A stretch of DNA of 64,000 nucleotides from UBA6772 sp965183875 (GTDB taxonomy: Bacteria > Bacteroidota > Bacteroidia > Flavobacteriales > UBA7430): positions 62,001-126,000 of the forward strand of contig CBCYMK010000002.1 of assembly GCA_965183875.1 (NCBI GenBank), in the 5' to 3' direction. This document shows, in pieces, positions 52,501-61,765 of the stretch; position 1 is the first letter of the stretch, and each line of letters starts with the position of its first letter. Below the pieces are notes generated by a model. It was not told where the DNA came from. It saw only the letters and a list, made by a program, of their open reading frames with translations, and ran no database searches. The position numbers were made by a program, and so were the translations under genes.

Positions 52501-53379
52501 GTAATTTCTACAGATGGTTGGACTACAGAGAAAGAGAAAAATAATCTTGTAAACGATCTAATCCACAACTTTAACATCAAGTTAAACGATCTTAAAGGGG
52601 TACTTAGACGTAAGAAATTTACGCTTTCTGTAGGTGATGAGCTTCCAGCTGGAATCTTAAAACTAGCTAAAGTTTATATTGCGAAGAAAAGAAAATTAAA
52701 AGTAGGTGATAAAATGGCGGGTCGTCACGGTAACAAAGGTATTGTTGCCCGTATCGTAAGAGATGCAGACATGCCATTCCTAGAAGACGGTACTCCTGTA
52801 GATATCGTTCTTAATCCACTAGGTGTACCTTCTCGTATGAACATTGGTCAGATTTACGAAACCGTTTTAGGATGGGCTGGACAAAAATTAGGGAAAAAAT
52901 ATGCTTCTCCAATTTTCGATGGTGCTTCATTAGACGAAATTACTGAACTGACTAGAGAAGCGGGTATTCCGGACTTCGGACACACTTATCTTTACGATGG
53001 TGGTACTGGAGAACGTTTCGATCAAGCGGCTACTGTAGGTATAATTTATATGCTTAAGCTAGGTCACATGGTTGATGATAAGATGCACGCTCGTTCTATC
53101 GGACCTTACTCACTTATTACACAACAACCATTGGGTGGTAAAGCTCAATTTGGTGGTCAGCGTTTTGGTGAAATGGAGGTTTGGGCACTTGAGGCTTATG
53201 GTGCTTCTAATATCTTACGTGAAATACTTACTGTGAAGTCTGATGACGTTGTAGGTAGAGCTAAGACTTATGAAGCTATCGTTAAAGGTAAAGCAATGCC
53301 TGAACCAGGAATCCCTGAATCATTCAACGTACTATTACACGAATTGAAAGGTTTAGGATTAAAGATCACTTTACAATAG
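49566..53379 (+). CDS. rpoB: RNA polymerase beta subunit; one-base insertion in this sequence
   Basis: The beta subunit of RNA polymerase, about 1,270 residues once repaired. TTG at 49566 starts AQTKSNERISFASIK, the flavobacterial N-terminus, and no ATG is near. The frame is intact to RRVRT (codon 416), where an extra T at 50814 (ACATGTAGGT for ACAGTAGGT) causes a stop; removing it gives RRVRTVGEQLNNQFGVGLARMARTIRERM without interruption. The rifampicin-region sequence [33 protein letters not shown] is wild-type-like, and the C-terminal half (VGDKMAGRHGNKGIV, EMEVWALEAYGA) is complete. rpoB is essential, so the break must be a sequence error. Confidence 0.97.
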
Positions 53380-53391
53380 TAATAATTTCAG

Positions 53392-53415
53392 AAGGAGTGT
53401 CTTTGGACACTCCTT
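53392..53415 (+). other. Hairpin between rpoB and rpoC
   Basis: AAGGAGTGTC (53392-53401), loop TTTG, GACACTCCTT (53406-53415): ten perfect pairs, without a T run. Probably an RNA processing or stability element between the two polymerase genes. Confidence 0.6.
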
Positions 53416-53438
53416 ATAAAAACTAATTTCTTCAGGAT

Positions 53439-56400
53439 ATGGCAATGAGAAGGAGAGACAATACACCGGAACCGAAACGCTTTACTAATATTACTATTAG
53501 TTTATCGTCACCAGAATTTATTCTGGAAGAATCTAGTGGTGAGGTTTTAAAACCTGAAACTATTAATTACCGTACCTATAAACCAGAACGCGACGGACTT
53601 TTCTGTGAACGTATTTTTGGGCCGGTAAAAGATTACGAATGTCACTGTGGTAAATACAAGCGTATCCGTTATAGAGGTATTGTTTGTGACCGTTGTGGGG
53701 TTGAGGTAACAGAAAAGAAAGTACGTAGAGACCGTACAGGACATATCAATTTGGTTGTTCCTGTAGCGCATATCTGGTATTTCCGTTCTTTACCGAACAA
53801 AATTGGATACCTTTTAGGGTTACCTACCAAAAAGCTTGATATGATTATTTACTACGAGAGATACGTAGTAGTTAATGCTGGTGGAGCGGTAGATAACGAA
53901 GGGAATCCTTTAGAATACTTACAGTTCCTTACAGAAGAAGAATACTTAGATGCTCTTGAGCGTTTACCTCGCGAAAATCAATACCTAGAAGATAAAGACC
54001 CAACGAAATTTGTAGCCAAAATGGGTGCAGATGCTTTGGAAGCTTTATTGATGGGCTTAGATTTAGATGAGCTTTCTTATTCTCTAAGACATAAAGCTAA
54101 CACAGAGACTTCTCAACAAAGAAAAACAGAGGCTTTAAAACGTCTTGCTGTTGTTGAAGCATTCCGTGATGCAAATACACGTATCGAAAACAGACCAGAG
54201 TGGATGATTATGAAAGTTGTTCCGGTGATTCCGCCAGAGCTTCGTCCATTAGTGCCTCTTGATGGTGGTCGTTTCGCTACTTCAGATTTAAATGACCTTT
54301 ACCGTCGTGTTATTATTCGTAACAACCGTTTAAAGCGTTTAATCGAAATTAAAGCTCCAGAAGTAATTCTACGTAACGAGAAGCGTATGCTTCAAGAGTC
54401 TGTAGATTCATTATTGGATAATACACGTAAAGCTTCAGCTGTAAAGACTGAGTCTAACCGTGCTTTAAAATCTCTTTCAGATTCCCTTAAAGGTAAGCAA
54501 GGACGTTTCCGTCAAAACTTACTTGGTAAGCGTGTGGATTATTCTGCGCGTTCTGTAATTGTTGTTGGGCCTAACCTTCTCCTTTCTGAGTGTGGTATTC
54601 CTAAAAACATGGCAGCAGAATTATACAAGCCTTTCATCGTGCGTAAGCTTATCGAAAGAGGTATTGTAAAGACTGTAAAATCTGCAAAGAAAATTATAGA
54701 CAAGAAAGATCCTGTAGTATGGGATATTTTGGAAAATGTAATTAAAGGACACCCTGTACTATTGAACCGTGCTCCTACGCTTCACAGACTAGGTATCCAA
54801 GCCTTCCAACCAAAATTAATTGAAGGAAAAGCGATTCAACTACACCCATTGGCATGTACGGCATTTAACGCCGATTTCGATGGTGACCAGATGGCCGTTC
54901 ACCTTCCTTTGAGCCCTGCGGCAATTCTGGAAGCTCAGTTATTAATGTTAGGTTCTCACAATATCTTGAACCCTGCTAACGGTGCACCTATTACTGTACC
55001 TTCTCAGGATATGGTATTGGGGCTGTACTATATGACTAAGCCTCGTAAAACCGATGAGCAAAAAACAATTATTGGTCAAGGTTTAACTTTCTATTCTTCT
55101 GAAGATGTAAGAATTGCTTACAACGAAAAGAAAGCCGAATTAAATGCTGTTATTAATGTTCGTACTCAAGTTAAAGAGGATGGACAATTGGTTACTAAAA
55201 TTATAGAAACTACTATCGGTAGAGTTCTGTTTAATGATGTAGTACCAAAAACAGTTGGTTTCGTTAATGAAACTCTTACTAAAAAGGCGCTTAGAAATAT
55301 TATTGGTAAAATTCTTAAAGAAACCGATATTCCTACAACTGCTACCTTCCTAGACGATATGAAATTGTTAGGATACCATATGGCATTTAAAGGTGGTTTA
55401 TCGTTCTCGTTAGGTGATATTATTGTACCAAAACAAAAAGATGCTTTAATTAGCGGTGCGAAGGAACAAGTTTCTTCGATTACCGATAGTTATAATATGG
55501 GTCTTATTACCAATAACGAACGTTACAACCAAGTTATTGATGTTTGGACAAAAACCAACTCTGAATTAACTGAGTTTGCTATGGATCGTTTAATTAACGA
55601 TCAACAAGGATTTAACTCGGTTTATATGATGCTTGATTCTGGTGCGCGTGGTTCGAAAGAACAAATTCGTCAGTTATCTGGTATGCGTGGTTTGATGGCT
55701 AAGCCGCAAAAATCTGGTTCTACAGGTGGAGCGATTATCGAAAACCCGATTACTTCTAACTTTAAGGAAGGTTTATCAATTCTTGAGTACTTTATTTCTA
55801 CACACGGTGCACGTAAAGGTCTTGCCGATACTGCCCTTAAAACAGCCGATGCAGGTTATTTAACTCGTCGTTTGGTAGATGTTGCTCAAGATGTTATTGT
55901 TTCTGAAGTAGACTGTGGTACACTACGTGGACTTCAAGGTGTTGCCTTAAAGAAAAACGAAGATATCGTTGAATCTCTTGCAGAAAGAATTATTGGTAGA
56001 ACTTCTCTTCACGATGTAGTTCATCCTTTAACAGGTGATTTATTAATCGCTTCTGGTGAGGAAATTACCGAAGAACACGGTGATCTTATTGCAAACTCTC
56101 CTATAGAGATGGTTGAAATACGTTCTGCCTTAACTTGTGAAACTAAACGAGGAATTTGTTCTAAATGTTACGGTCGTAACCTAGCTACCAACCGTATGGC
56201 TGGTGAAGGTGAAGCTGTAGGTGTAGTTGCTGCTCAATCTATTGGGGAACCAGGTACACAGTTAACACTTCGTACATTCCACGTTGGGGGTACAGCCTCA
56301 AATACTGCAGAAGAATCTATTCTTTCAGCTAAATTTGACGGTACTCTAGAAATTGAAGAATTAAGAACTGTAAAAGGGAAGAATTCTGAAGGTAAAGAGG

Positions 56401-57773
56401 TGCTTATAGTTATTGGTCGTACTGCAGAAATGAAGTTGGTTGATGCTAAAACTGGAATTACACTTGCTACAAACAATATCCCATATGGTGCAACAATGTT
56501 TGCTAAAGATGGCGACAAGTTAAAGCAAGGTGATGCTATTTGTGAATGGGATCCATATAACGCTGTAATTTTATCTGAAACTACTGGTAAGGTGGAGTTT
56601 GAGAATTTAGCTCAAGGTGTTACTTTCCGTGTAGAGATAGATGAACAAACAGGTTTCCAAGAGAAAGTAATTTCTGAGACCAGAGATAAAAAGATGATTC
56701 CTACTATACTTGTGAAATCAAGTGGTAAAGATGGAATAACAAAATCATACAACTTACCAGTTGGTGCACATATTATTGTGGCTGAAGGGGATAAATTAGA
56801 ACCTGGTTCTATTATCGCTAAGATGCCTCGTAGTTCTGCAAAAGCAGGTGATATTACCGGTGGTCTTCCACGTGTAACAGAATTATTTGAAGCACGTAAT
56901 CCTTCTAACCCAGCAGTTGTTGCTGCAATAGATGGTATTGTATCGTACGGTAAAATTAAACGTGGTAACCGCGAAGTAATCATCGAGTCTAGAACAGGTG
57001 AAGTGAAGAAATACTTAGTATCTCTTTCTAAGCAAATTCTAGTACAAGAAAATGATTTCGTAAAAGCTGGTACTTCACTTTCTGATGGTGCTATTACTCC
57101 TAAGACAATCCTTGCTATTAAAGGACCTACAGCAGTACAGCAGTATTTAGTAAATGAAATGCAAGAGGTTTACCGTCTTCAAGGTGTGAAGATTAACGAT
57201 AAACACTTCGAAGTTGTTGTTCGTCAGATGATGCGTAAGGTTATGATTAACGATGCGGGTGATACTCGTTTCCTTGAGAATAACTTAACTCATAAGAACG
57301 ACTTTATTGAAGAAAATGACTGGATGTTCGGTAAGATGTACGTTTTAGAACCAGGAGATTCTGAAAACCTTAAAGCAGGTCAAATAATCCCTATTCGTAA
57401 GTTAAGAGACGAAAACTCTATGCTTAAGCGTAAAGATCTTAAACTAGTAGAAGCTAGAGAAGCAATTCCAGCTACTTCGACTTCAGTTCTTCAAGGTATT
57501 ACTAGAGCTTCCCTTCAAACGAAGAGTTTCTTATCTGCTGCTTCTTTCCAAGAAACAACTAAGGTATTAAACGAAGCTGCTGTAAATGGTAAGGTGGATA
57601 CCTTACAAGGTCTTAAAGAAAATGTAATTGTAGGGCATAAAATCCCTGCAGGTACAGGTCTTAAGAAATACCAAGATATGGTCGTGGGTTCTAACGTTCA
57701 ATTGGCTGCTCTTCAAGCTTCAAAGGTTGAAACTTCAGAAGTTACTGAAGATTCAGAAATGATGGCTGACTAA
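53439..57773 (+). CDS. rpoC: RNA polymerase beta-prime subunit
   Basis: A 1,444-residue beta-prime subunit, intact. The N-terminal zinc site is CHCGKYKRIRYRGIVCDRCGVEV, the catalytic Mg site NADFDGDQMAVHLPL, the bridge-helix and trigger-loop regions (GARKGLADTALKTADAGYLTRRL, VVAAQSIGEPGTQLTLRTFH) follow, and a second zinc site is CETKRGICSKCYGRNL. Length fits the Bacteroidetes, with the lineage's insertion between Arg-rich and C-terminal parts. Its stop overlaps the start of the DUF3467 gene (TAATG). Intact sequence here next to a broken rpoB shows errors are local. Confidence 0.98.
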   Translation: MAMRRRDNTPEPKRFTNITISLSSPEFILEESSGEVLKPETINYRTYKPERDGLFCERIFGPVKDYECHCGKYKRIRYRGIVCDRCGVEVTEKKVRRDRTGHINLVVPVAHIWYFRSLPNKIGYLLGLPTKKLDMIIYYERYVVVNAGGAVDNEGNPLEYLQFLTEEEYLDALERLPRENQYLEDKDPTKFVAKMGADALEALLMGLDLDELSYSLRHKANTETSQQRKTEALKRLAVVEAFRDANTRIENRPEWMIMKVVPVIPPELRPLVPLDGGRFATSDLNDLYRRVIIRNNRLKRLIEIKAPEVILRNEKRMLQESVDSLLDNTRKASAVKTESNRALKSLSDSLKGKQGRFRQNLLGKRVDYSARSVIVVGPNLLLSECGIPKNMAAELYKPFIVRKLIERGIVKTVKSAKKIIDKKDPVVWDILENVIKGHPVLLNRAPTLHRLGIQAFQPKLIEGKAIQLHPLACTAFNADFDGDQMAVHLPLSPAAILEAQLLMLGSHNILNPANGAPITVPSQDMVLGLYYMTKPRKTDEQKTIIGQGLTFYSSEDVRIAYNEKKAELNAVINVRTQVKEDGQLVTKIIETTIGRVLFNDVVPKTVGFVNETLTKKALRNIIGKILKETDIPTTATFLDDMKLLGYHMAFKGGLSFSLGDIIVPKQKDALISGAKEQVSSITDSYNMGLITNNERYNQVIDVWTKTNSELTEFAMDRLINDQQGFNSVYMMLDSGARGSKEQIRQLSGMRGLMAKPQKSGSTGGAIIENPITSNFKEGLSILEYFISTHGARKGLADTALKTADAGYLTRRLVDVAQDVIVSEVDCGTLRGLQGVALKKNEDIVESLAERIIGRTSLHDVVHPLTGDLLIASGEEITEEHGDLIANSPIEMVEIRSALTCETKRGICSKCYGRNLATNRMAGEGEAVGVVAAQSIGEPGTQLTLRTFHVGGTASNTAEESILSAKFDGTLEIEELRTVKGKNSEGKEVLIVIGRTAEMKLVDAKTGITLATNNIPYGATMFAKDGDKLKQGDAICEWDPYNAVILSETTGKVEFENLAQGVTFRVEIDEQTGFQEKVISETRDKKMIPTILVKSSGKDGITKSYNLPVGAHIIVAEGDKLEPGSIIAKMPRSSAKAGDITGGLPRVTELFEARNPSNPAVVAAIDGIVSYGKIKRGNREVIIESRTGEVKKYLVSLSKQILVQENDFVKAGTSLSDGAITPKTILAIKGPTAVQQYLVNEMQEVYRLQGVKINDKHFEVVVRQMMRKVMINDAGDTRFLENNLTHKNDFIEENDWMFGKMYVLEPGDSENLKAGQIIPIRKLRDENSMLKRKDLKLVEAREAIPATSTSVLQGITRASLQTKSFLSAASFQETTKVLNEAAVNGKVDTLQGLKENVIVGHKIPAGTGLKKYQDMVVGSNVQLAALQASKVETSEVTEDSEMMAD

Positions 57774-58087
57774 TGGCTGAAAAGAAAGATAACAAACAAG
57801 TAAGTATAGAACTCCCTGAAGAATTAGCTCAGGGATTCTATTCTAACTTAGCAGTAGTGAATCACTCTCCTACAGAATTTGTAGTAGATTTTATTTCGAT
57901 GATGCCTGGAATGCCAAAAGCAAAGGTTAAGTCGAGAGTTATTTTAACTCCACAACATGCTAAACGTCTACTAGGTGCTTTGGCCGAGAATGTAAAAAAG
58001 TACGAATCTCAATATTCAGAGATTAAAGATGCTGGAAAACAGCAACAAGTACCTTTAACATTTGGCGGACCTAAAGCAGAAGCCTAA
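57773..58087 (+). CDS. DUF3467 domain protein
   Basis: A 104-residue cytoplasmic protein of the DUF3467 family: ELAQGFYSNLAVVNHSPTEFVVDFISMMPGMPKAKVKSRVILTPQHAKRLLGALAENVKKYESQYSEI. In Bacteroidetes it sits directly after rpoC, here with overlapping stop and start codons, so it is translated with beta-prime. Its conserved place suggests a role linked to RNA polymerase or translation, but none has been shown to my knowledge. Confidence 0.9.
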   Translation: MAEKKDNKQVSIELPEELAQGFYSNLAVVNHSPTEFVVDFISMMPGMPKAKVKSRVILTPQHAKRLLGALAENVKKYESQYSEIKDAGKQQQVPLTFGGPKAEA

Positions 58088-58094
58088 ATATAAT

Positions 58095-58126
58095 AAGAGC
58101 CTCGATTTATCGAGGCTCTTTTTTTA
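58095..58126 (+). terminator. Terminator of the ribosomal protein-rpoBC operon
   Basis: Stem AAGAGCCTCGA (58095-58105), loop TTTA, TCGAGGCTCTT (58110-58120), then T run. It ends the long rplK-to-DUF3467 transcript. Confidence 0.92.
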
Positions 58127-58241
58127 TGCCTATTTTGTTGTCATTCATAATGTATCATCAGTTTAGTATCGACTTTCGATACTAGCCAATAGTTTTGATT
58201 TCTTACAGATTCTCACTAATATTGTTATTCAAAGATCTATT

Positions 58242-59864
58242 ATGAAAAAGTTTCTCCTTTTACTTGCTTTATACTGTCATATCAACCATTTATGGGCTCA
58301 GTGTGGTGAAGTAGGAGCACAAACAATTATTTCTTCACAGAGCCAATTAGAAGAACTGTCTACTTGTGAAATTTTTTATGGTGACTTAATGATCAGTTCA
58401 AATAATATTGTCACTTTACAAGCACTGTCTCAGCTGTCTGTAGTAAGTGGTAATTTTTATCTCATAAATACTGCAGTTACAGATTTAAGTCCTTTAGCTT
58501 CTTTAAACAGTGCTGTACAAATCCTCATACAAGGAAATACCAATCTCACTTCATGTTGCGAATTATTACAATTTTCTGCTTCTGCTGAACTCGGAAGTAT
58601 AATGAATGTTTCCTATTCTAATAATGGTCTGCTATGCGATAATAGCAATTCTATTATGCTAGATTGCTTAGGTTATATTGAAGGTTGTACCGACTCTGTA
58701 GCTGTAAACTACAATCAATTAGCCACTGTAGACGATGGTTCTTGTGAGTATTTTTGCCCAGAATCGTTTAATGATATGCAAGACTATTCTTGCGCGGGTA
58801 CAAGTTTCTCTGACGATTGTGAAACCTTGATAATTAATAAGCCAAGCACTGGTGGTGGCCACTATAACTTCCCTGTTGGTTTATGTTATGAGGATACCCC
58901 TCCATCATCTGGGCCACATAGGCCAATGTGGGGCAAGTGGGGTGCTTACGAATATATGCCTCCACAAAGATACATCCATAACCTAGAACACGGAGGGATT
59001 GCACTCTTGTATAATCCTTGTGTGGAACAGTCTATAATTGATTCATTACTTGCTTTTGCTTGCTCTAAGCCTAATGATGATGGTGGTGAGTTTAGATGGG
59101 TTTTAACACCTTATGTAGGGCTACCTACAAAGTTTGCTGTGGTAGCTTGGGAATGGTCTTATTCGAGTAATTGTTTTAGTACGCAGCTAATTTCTGATTT
59201 TGTAGATGAACATTATAGGAATGCTCCAGAAGACTTTTATTATAACGGTAGTTACGATACTTTGTATTTAAGCAAATGCGAAGCTTTTGGTTGTAACGAT
59301 GAGTCAGCTTTAAATTTTGGGTCTGTAGATTTAATTGACGACGGTTCTTGTATATATCCTGTATTAGATACACAACGGATTTCTATTGTTGAAGGTTGGT
59401 CTCTTTTTTCTACCTATATCCAACCAGAGTACAATTCAATGGACTCTATATTTCAAGCTATTGTAGATCAAACAATCATCGTTAAAGATAATTCAGGTGC
59501 CGCTTTTTTACCTGCATGGGGAATGGATCTATCAATGGTTAATGGTCAAGGTTATCAGTCTAAATTAACTATCGACGACGACCTAGTTGTTTTAGGAATG
59601 CAGTTGGAACCCGAAGAAAACCCTATCTCCCTTACTGAAGGTTGGAATATGATTGCATATTTGAGAGAAGAGCCTGCCGATTGTATTTTGGTTTTTGAAG
59701 AGATAATAGACGCTGTAATCATTGTAAAAGACAGCTCAGGAAATGTATATTTCCCAGAATGGGGTTTTAGTAATATTGGTGATATGATTGCTGGTAAGGG
59801 ATACCAAGTAAAAATGAACTCTCCTGAAAGCCTCGAATATCTTGCGAACGATTTAAGTTATTAA
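58242..59864 (+). CDS. Secreted DUF3105 protein with cysteine repeats and tandem C-terminal module
   Basis: A 540-residue exported protein. Signal peptide MKKFLLLLALYCHINHLWAQ; residues ~25-145 look like receptor-L/leucine-rich-repeat sequence (IISSQSQLEELSTC, SNNIVTLQALSQLSVVSGNFYLIN). Then come one cysteine repeat (GCTDSVAVNYNQLATVDDGSC), a DUF3105 domain (SGPHRPMWGKWGAYEYMPPQRYIHNLEHGGIALLYNPC), a second cysteine repeat (GCNDESALNFGS..DDGSC), and two copies of the GWS/GWN module also found in the PETase-like protein (VEGWSLFSTYIQPEY..., TEGWNMIAYL...PEWGFSNIGDM). The conserved His-rich core of DUF3105 could bind metal; function is unknown. Its 3' end overlaps the opposing hydrolase gene by four bases. 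Confidence 0.8.
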   Translation: MKKFLLLLALYCHINHLWAQCGEVGAQTIISSQSQLEELSTCEIFYGDLMISSNNIVTLQALSQLSVVSGNFYLINTAVTDLSPLASLNSAVQILIQGNTNLTSCCELLQFSASAELGSIMNVSYSNNGLLCDNSNSIMLDCLGYIEGCTDSVAVNYNQLATVDDGSCEYFCPESFNDMQDYSCAGTSFSDDCETLIINKPSTGGGHYNFPVGLCYEDTPPSSGPHRPMWGKWGAYEYMPPQRYIHNLEHGGIALLYNPCVEQSIIDSLLAFACSKPNDDGGEFRWVLTPYVGLPTKFAVVAWEWSYSSNCFSTQLISDFVDEHYRNAPEDFYYNGSYDTLYLSKCEAFGCNDESALNFGSVDLIDDGSCIYPVLDTQRISIVEGWSLFSTYIQPEYNSMDSIFQAIVDQTIIVKDNSGAAFLPAWGMDLSMVNGQGYQSKLTIDDDLVVLGMQLEPEENPISLTEGWNMIAYLREEPADCILVFEEIIDAVIIVKDSSGNVYFPEWGFSNIGDMIAGKGYQVKMNSPESLEYLANDLSY

Positions 59865-60505
59865 TGGGTGGTTTTTGCAATAGATTTAAGAGTTTCAGTA
59901 TCTATAGTATGCCCACCAGAAAAGTAGATGCTTTCAGCATTTAAAAGCGCTAATTCCTTTATATATTCATTTACGGACTCTTCACTGTAAAATTCATCTT
60001 GCCTTCCAAAAACCAAATAGTTTTTGCTAGTTGGGTGGTTTTTATGGTACGTGTTTATATTAAAATCATTCGCTATTTTACCGGCCCACAGAATTAAGGA
60101 GTTAAAGCTATACTTAGTTTGTAATGCCCATCTACTCGCCGTTGCTGTACCTTGAGAAAATCCAAGAATATTTAACTTACAATGTATTGAGGCTTTACTT
60201 ATTAATGCATCGGTAATTTGTTCTAGGAATTTACAATGATCTATAATTTCATCTGCTCTTTTTTCCTTAGTCATCCAACTAGCACCCACTCGACCAGAAA
60301 AGCCTTTTAAATAAAATTTATTAAATCCTTCTGGTGCCACTATATAAACACCGTCTTTTTGCAGCGATTTAAATTTTTGTATGAAGAATTTAGCCAACTG
60401 TCCGTAGCCATGACAAACAATCCAAATTTCTCTGGTGTTCTTATTTAATTCACCTAAAGTATAGTAATGAGCTGTAGTTTCTATTTTAATTCCGTGTTCA
60501 GTCAT
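59861..60505 (-). CDS. Alpha/beta hydrolase (YpfH/carboxylesterase type)
   Basis: A 214-residue serine hydrolase of the phospholipase/carboxylesterase group. Early strands: REIWIVCHGYGQLAKFFIQKF; nucleophile elbow GFSQGTATASRW; acid in FGRQDEFYSEE; His in SGGHTID. No signal peptide, so cytoplasmic. It overlaps the NTF2-like gene by eight bases and is the last gene of the nth operon. The substrate is unknown. Confidence 0.85.
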   Translation of the reverse strand: MTEHGIKIETTAHYYTLGELNKNTREIWIVCHGYGQLAKFFIQKFKSLQKDGVYIVAPEGFNKFYLKGFSGRVGASWMTKEKRADEIIDHCKFLEQITDALISKASIHCKLNILGFSQGTATASRWALQTKYSFNSLILWAGKIANDFNINTYHKNHPTSKNYLVFGRQDEFYSEESVNEYIKELALLNAESIYFSGGHTIDTETLKSIAKTTH

Positions 60506-60968
60506 CTTGCCTTTTGTTAATCAATTCTAAAAATTGTGGCATTAATTCGTTGTCTATAGTTACCGATAATTGATAATGCGCTAACTTCCAATTGCCCTCT
60601 TGGAATACAAGTACTCCGGTTGCCCTACATTCTCCCATCCATGTATCTAAAATCTCGTCAAACCATGCAGTAGCTTTATCTTTACTGTACCTTATAATCC
60701 GTTCTTTAGGTGTAAAACTCCAGGCTTTCCCATTGTCGAAGTAAGGTTTAGAAAATTCTGAAAACTCTTTTTTATTCCATCTTTCAGAAATGTCAGTTCC
60801 TATAAAAATTCCTTCCTCTGCAATAAAGTTAAAATAGCTGTTATAGTTAGCTGTAGCTGCAGCATTATGCCATAGATCTATTTTATTGTGTAGACTAGCA
60901 GTATTGGTTTCTATATTGTTGCACGAGAGTGCTACTAAAACGAATGATAATAGATAAATTGATCTCAT
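60498..60968 (-). CDS. NTF2-like (SnoaL_3) lipoprotein
   Basis: A 156-residue protein with a short signal peptide ending in the lipobox-like LVALSC, so probably a lipoprotein. The body fits the SnoaL/NTF2-like fold: AAATANYNSYFNFIAEEGIFIGTDISERWNKKEFSEFSKPYF, WFDEILDTWMGECRATGVLVFQEGNWKLAHYQLSVTI. The pocket may bind a small molecule; no catalytic residues are known. ATG overlaps the nth stop by four bases (ATGA). Confidence 0.8.
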   Translation of the reverse strand: MRSIYLLSFVLVALSCNNIETNTASLHNKIDLWHNAAATANYNSYFNFIAEEGIFIGTDISERWNKKEFSEFSKPYFDNGKAWSFTPKERIIRYSKDKATAWFDEILDTWMGECRATGVLVFQEGNWKLAHYQLSVTIDNELMPQFLELINKRQDD

Positions 60969-61606
60969 TTAAAAAGCGTTTTGCGTCCGTAAACTTTGCA
61001 AATAGGACAGGTTTCTGGTTTATGTCCTCTAGCCGGGCAGTATTCTCTACCAAAGAAGATCATTTGTAGGTGTAGTTTATTCCAAAGTATCATTGGAAAA
61101 AGTCGCTTTAAATCTTTTTCCGTTTGTTCCACATTTTTTCCGTTTGTAAGTTTCCATCTGTAAGCTAGTCTATGTATATGTGTATCTACCGGAAATGCCG
61201 GTACGCCAAAAGCCTGTGCCATTACAACAGAAGCTGTTTTATGTCCCACTCCTGGTAGTTCCTCTAAATACTCAAAGCTTTTCGGTACTTCCCCTTCGTG
61301 TTTTTGAATGAGAATTTCAGATAAATCGTAAATCGCCTTAGACTTCCGGGGAGATAAACCACAAGGCCTAATAATCGCTTTAATCTCTTCCACCGAAAGC
61401 TTAACCATATCATAGGGATTATCTGCCTTAGAAAATAGCAAAGGGGTTATAGTGTTTACTCGTGCGTCGGTACATTGTGCAGATAATAGTACAGCGATAA
61501 GAAGAGTATATGAATCCTTATGGTCTAAGGGGATAGGTGTTTCAGGATAAAACGCTTCTAGTTTTTGCCTTATATCATTTGCTATAAGCTGTTTTTTAGT
61601 CAACAT
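60965..61606 (-). CDS. nth: Endonuclease III
   Basis: A 213-residue DNA glycosylase/AP lyase for oxidised pyrimidines. HhH motif with catalytic Lys is LEELPGVGHKTASVVMAQAFG, catalytic Asp in FPVDTHIHRLAYR, and the 4Fe-4S cysteines are in EYCPARGHKPETCPICKVYG (C-x8-C-x2-C plus one upstream Cys region). The sequence LSAQCTDARVNTITPLLF is typical. It starts the operon with the NTF2-like and hydrolase genes; this grouping of functions is not explained. Confidence 0.95.
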   Translation of the reverse strand: MLTKKQLIANDIRQKLEAFYPETPIPLDHKDSYTLLIAVLLSAQCTDARVNTITPLLFSKADNPYDMVKLSVEEIKAIIRPCGLSPRKSKAIYDLSEILIQKHEGEVPKSFEYLEELPGVGHKTASVVMAQAFGVPAFPVDTHIHRLAYRWKLTNGKNVEQTEKDLKRLFPMILWNKLHLQMIFFGREYCPARGHKPETCPICKVYGRKTLFK

Positions 61607-61714
61607 AGTATTTTTTTATAGGTAACCTTACTCAAATATGAGTACACAATGCTGTAAGTATAGCGTATTTTTTTAATCTTTTAAATATATTTCTCAAATC
61701 TAAATTAATCACCT

Positions 61715-61722
61715 TATATTTG
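61715..61722 (+). promoter_or_regulatory. Bacteroidetes -7 promoter element (TATATTTG)
   Basis: Perfect match 43 bases before the ppsA ATG at 61766. Confidence 0.6.
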
Positions 61723-61765
61723 TATGCACGCATAACAATATTATGAACTACATACTAAACTTTAA

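Noticed and set aside
56234..56983. Minus-strand open frames of 94 and 123 codons inside rpoC
   Set aside because: They are shadows of the intact rpoC reading frame.
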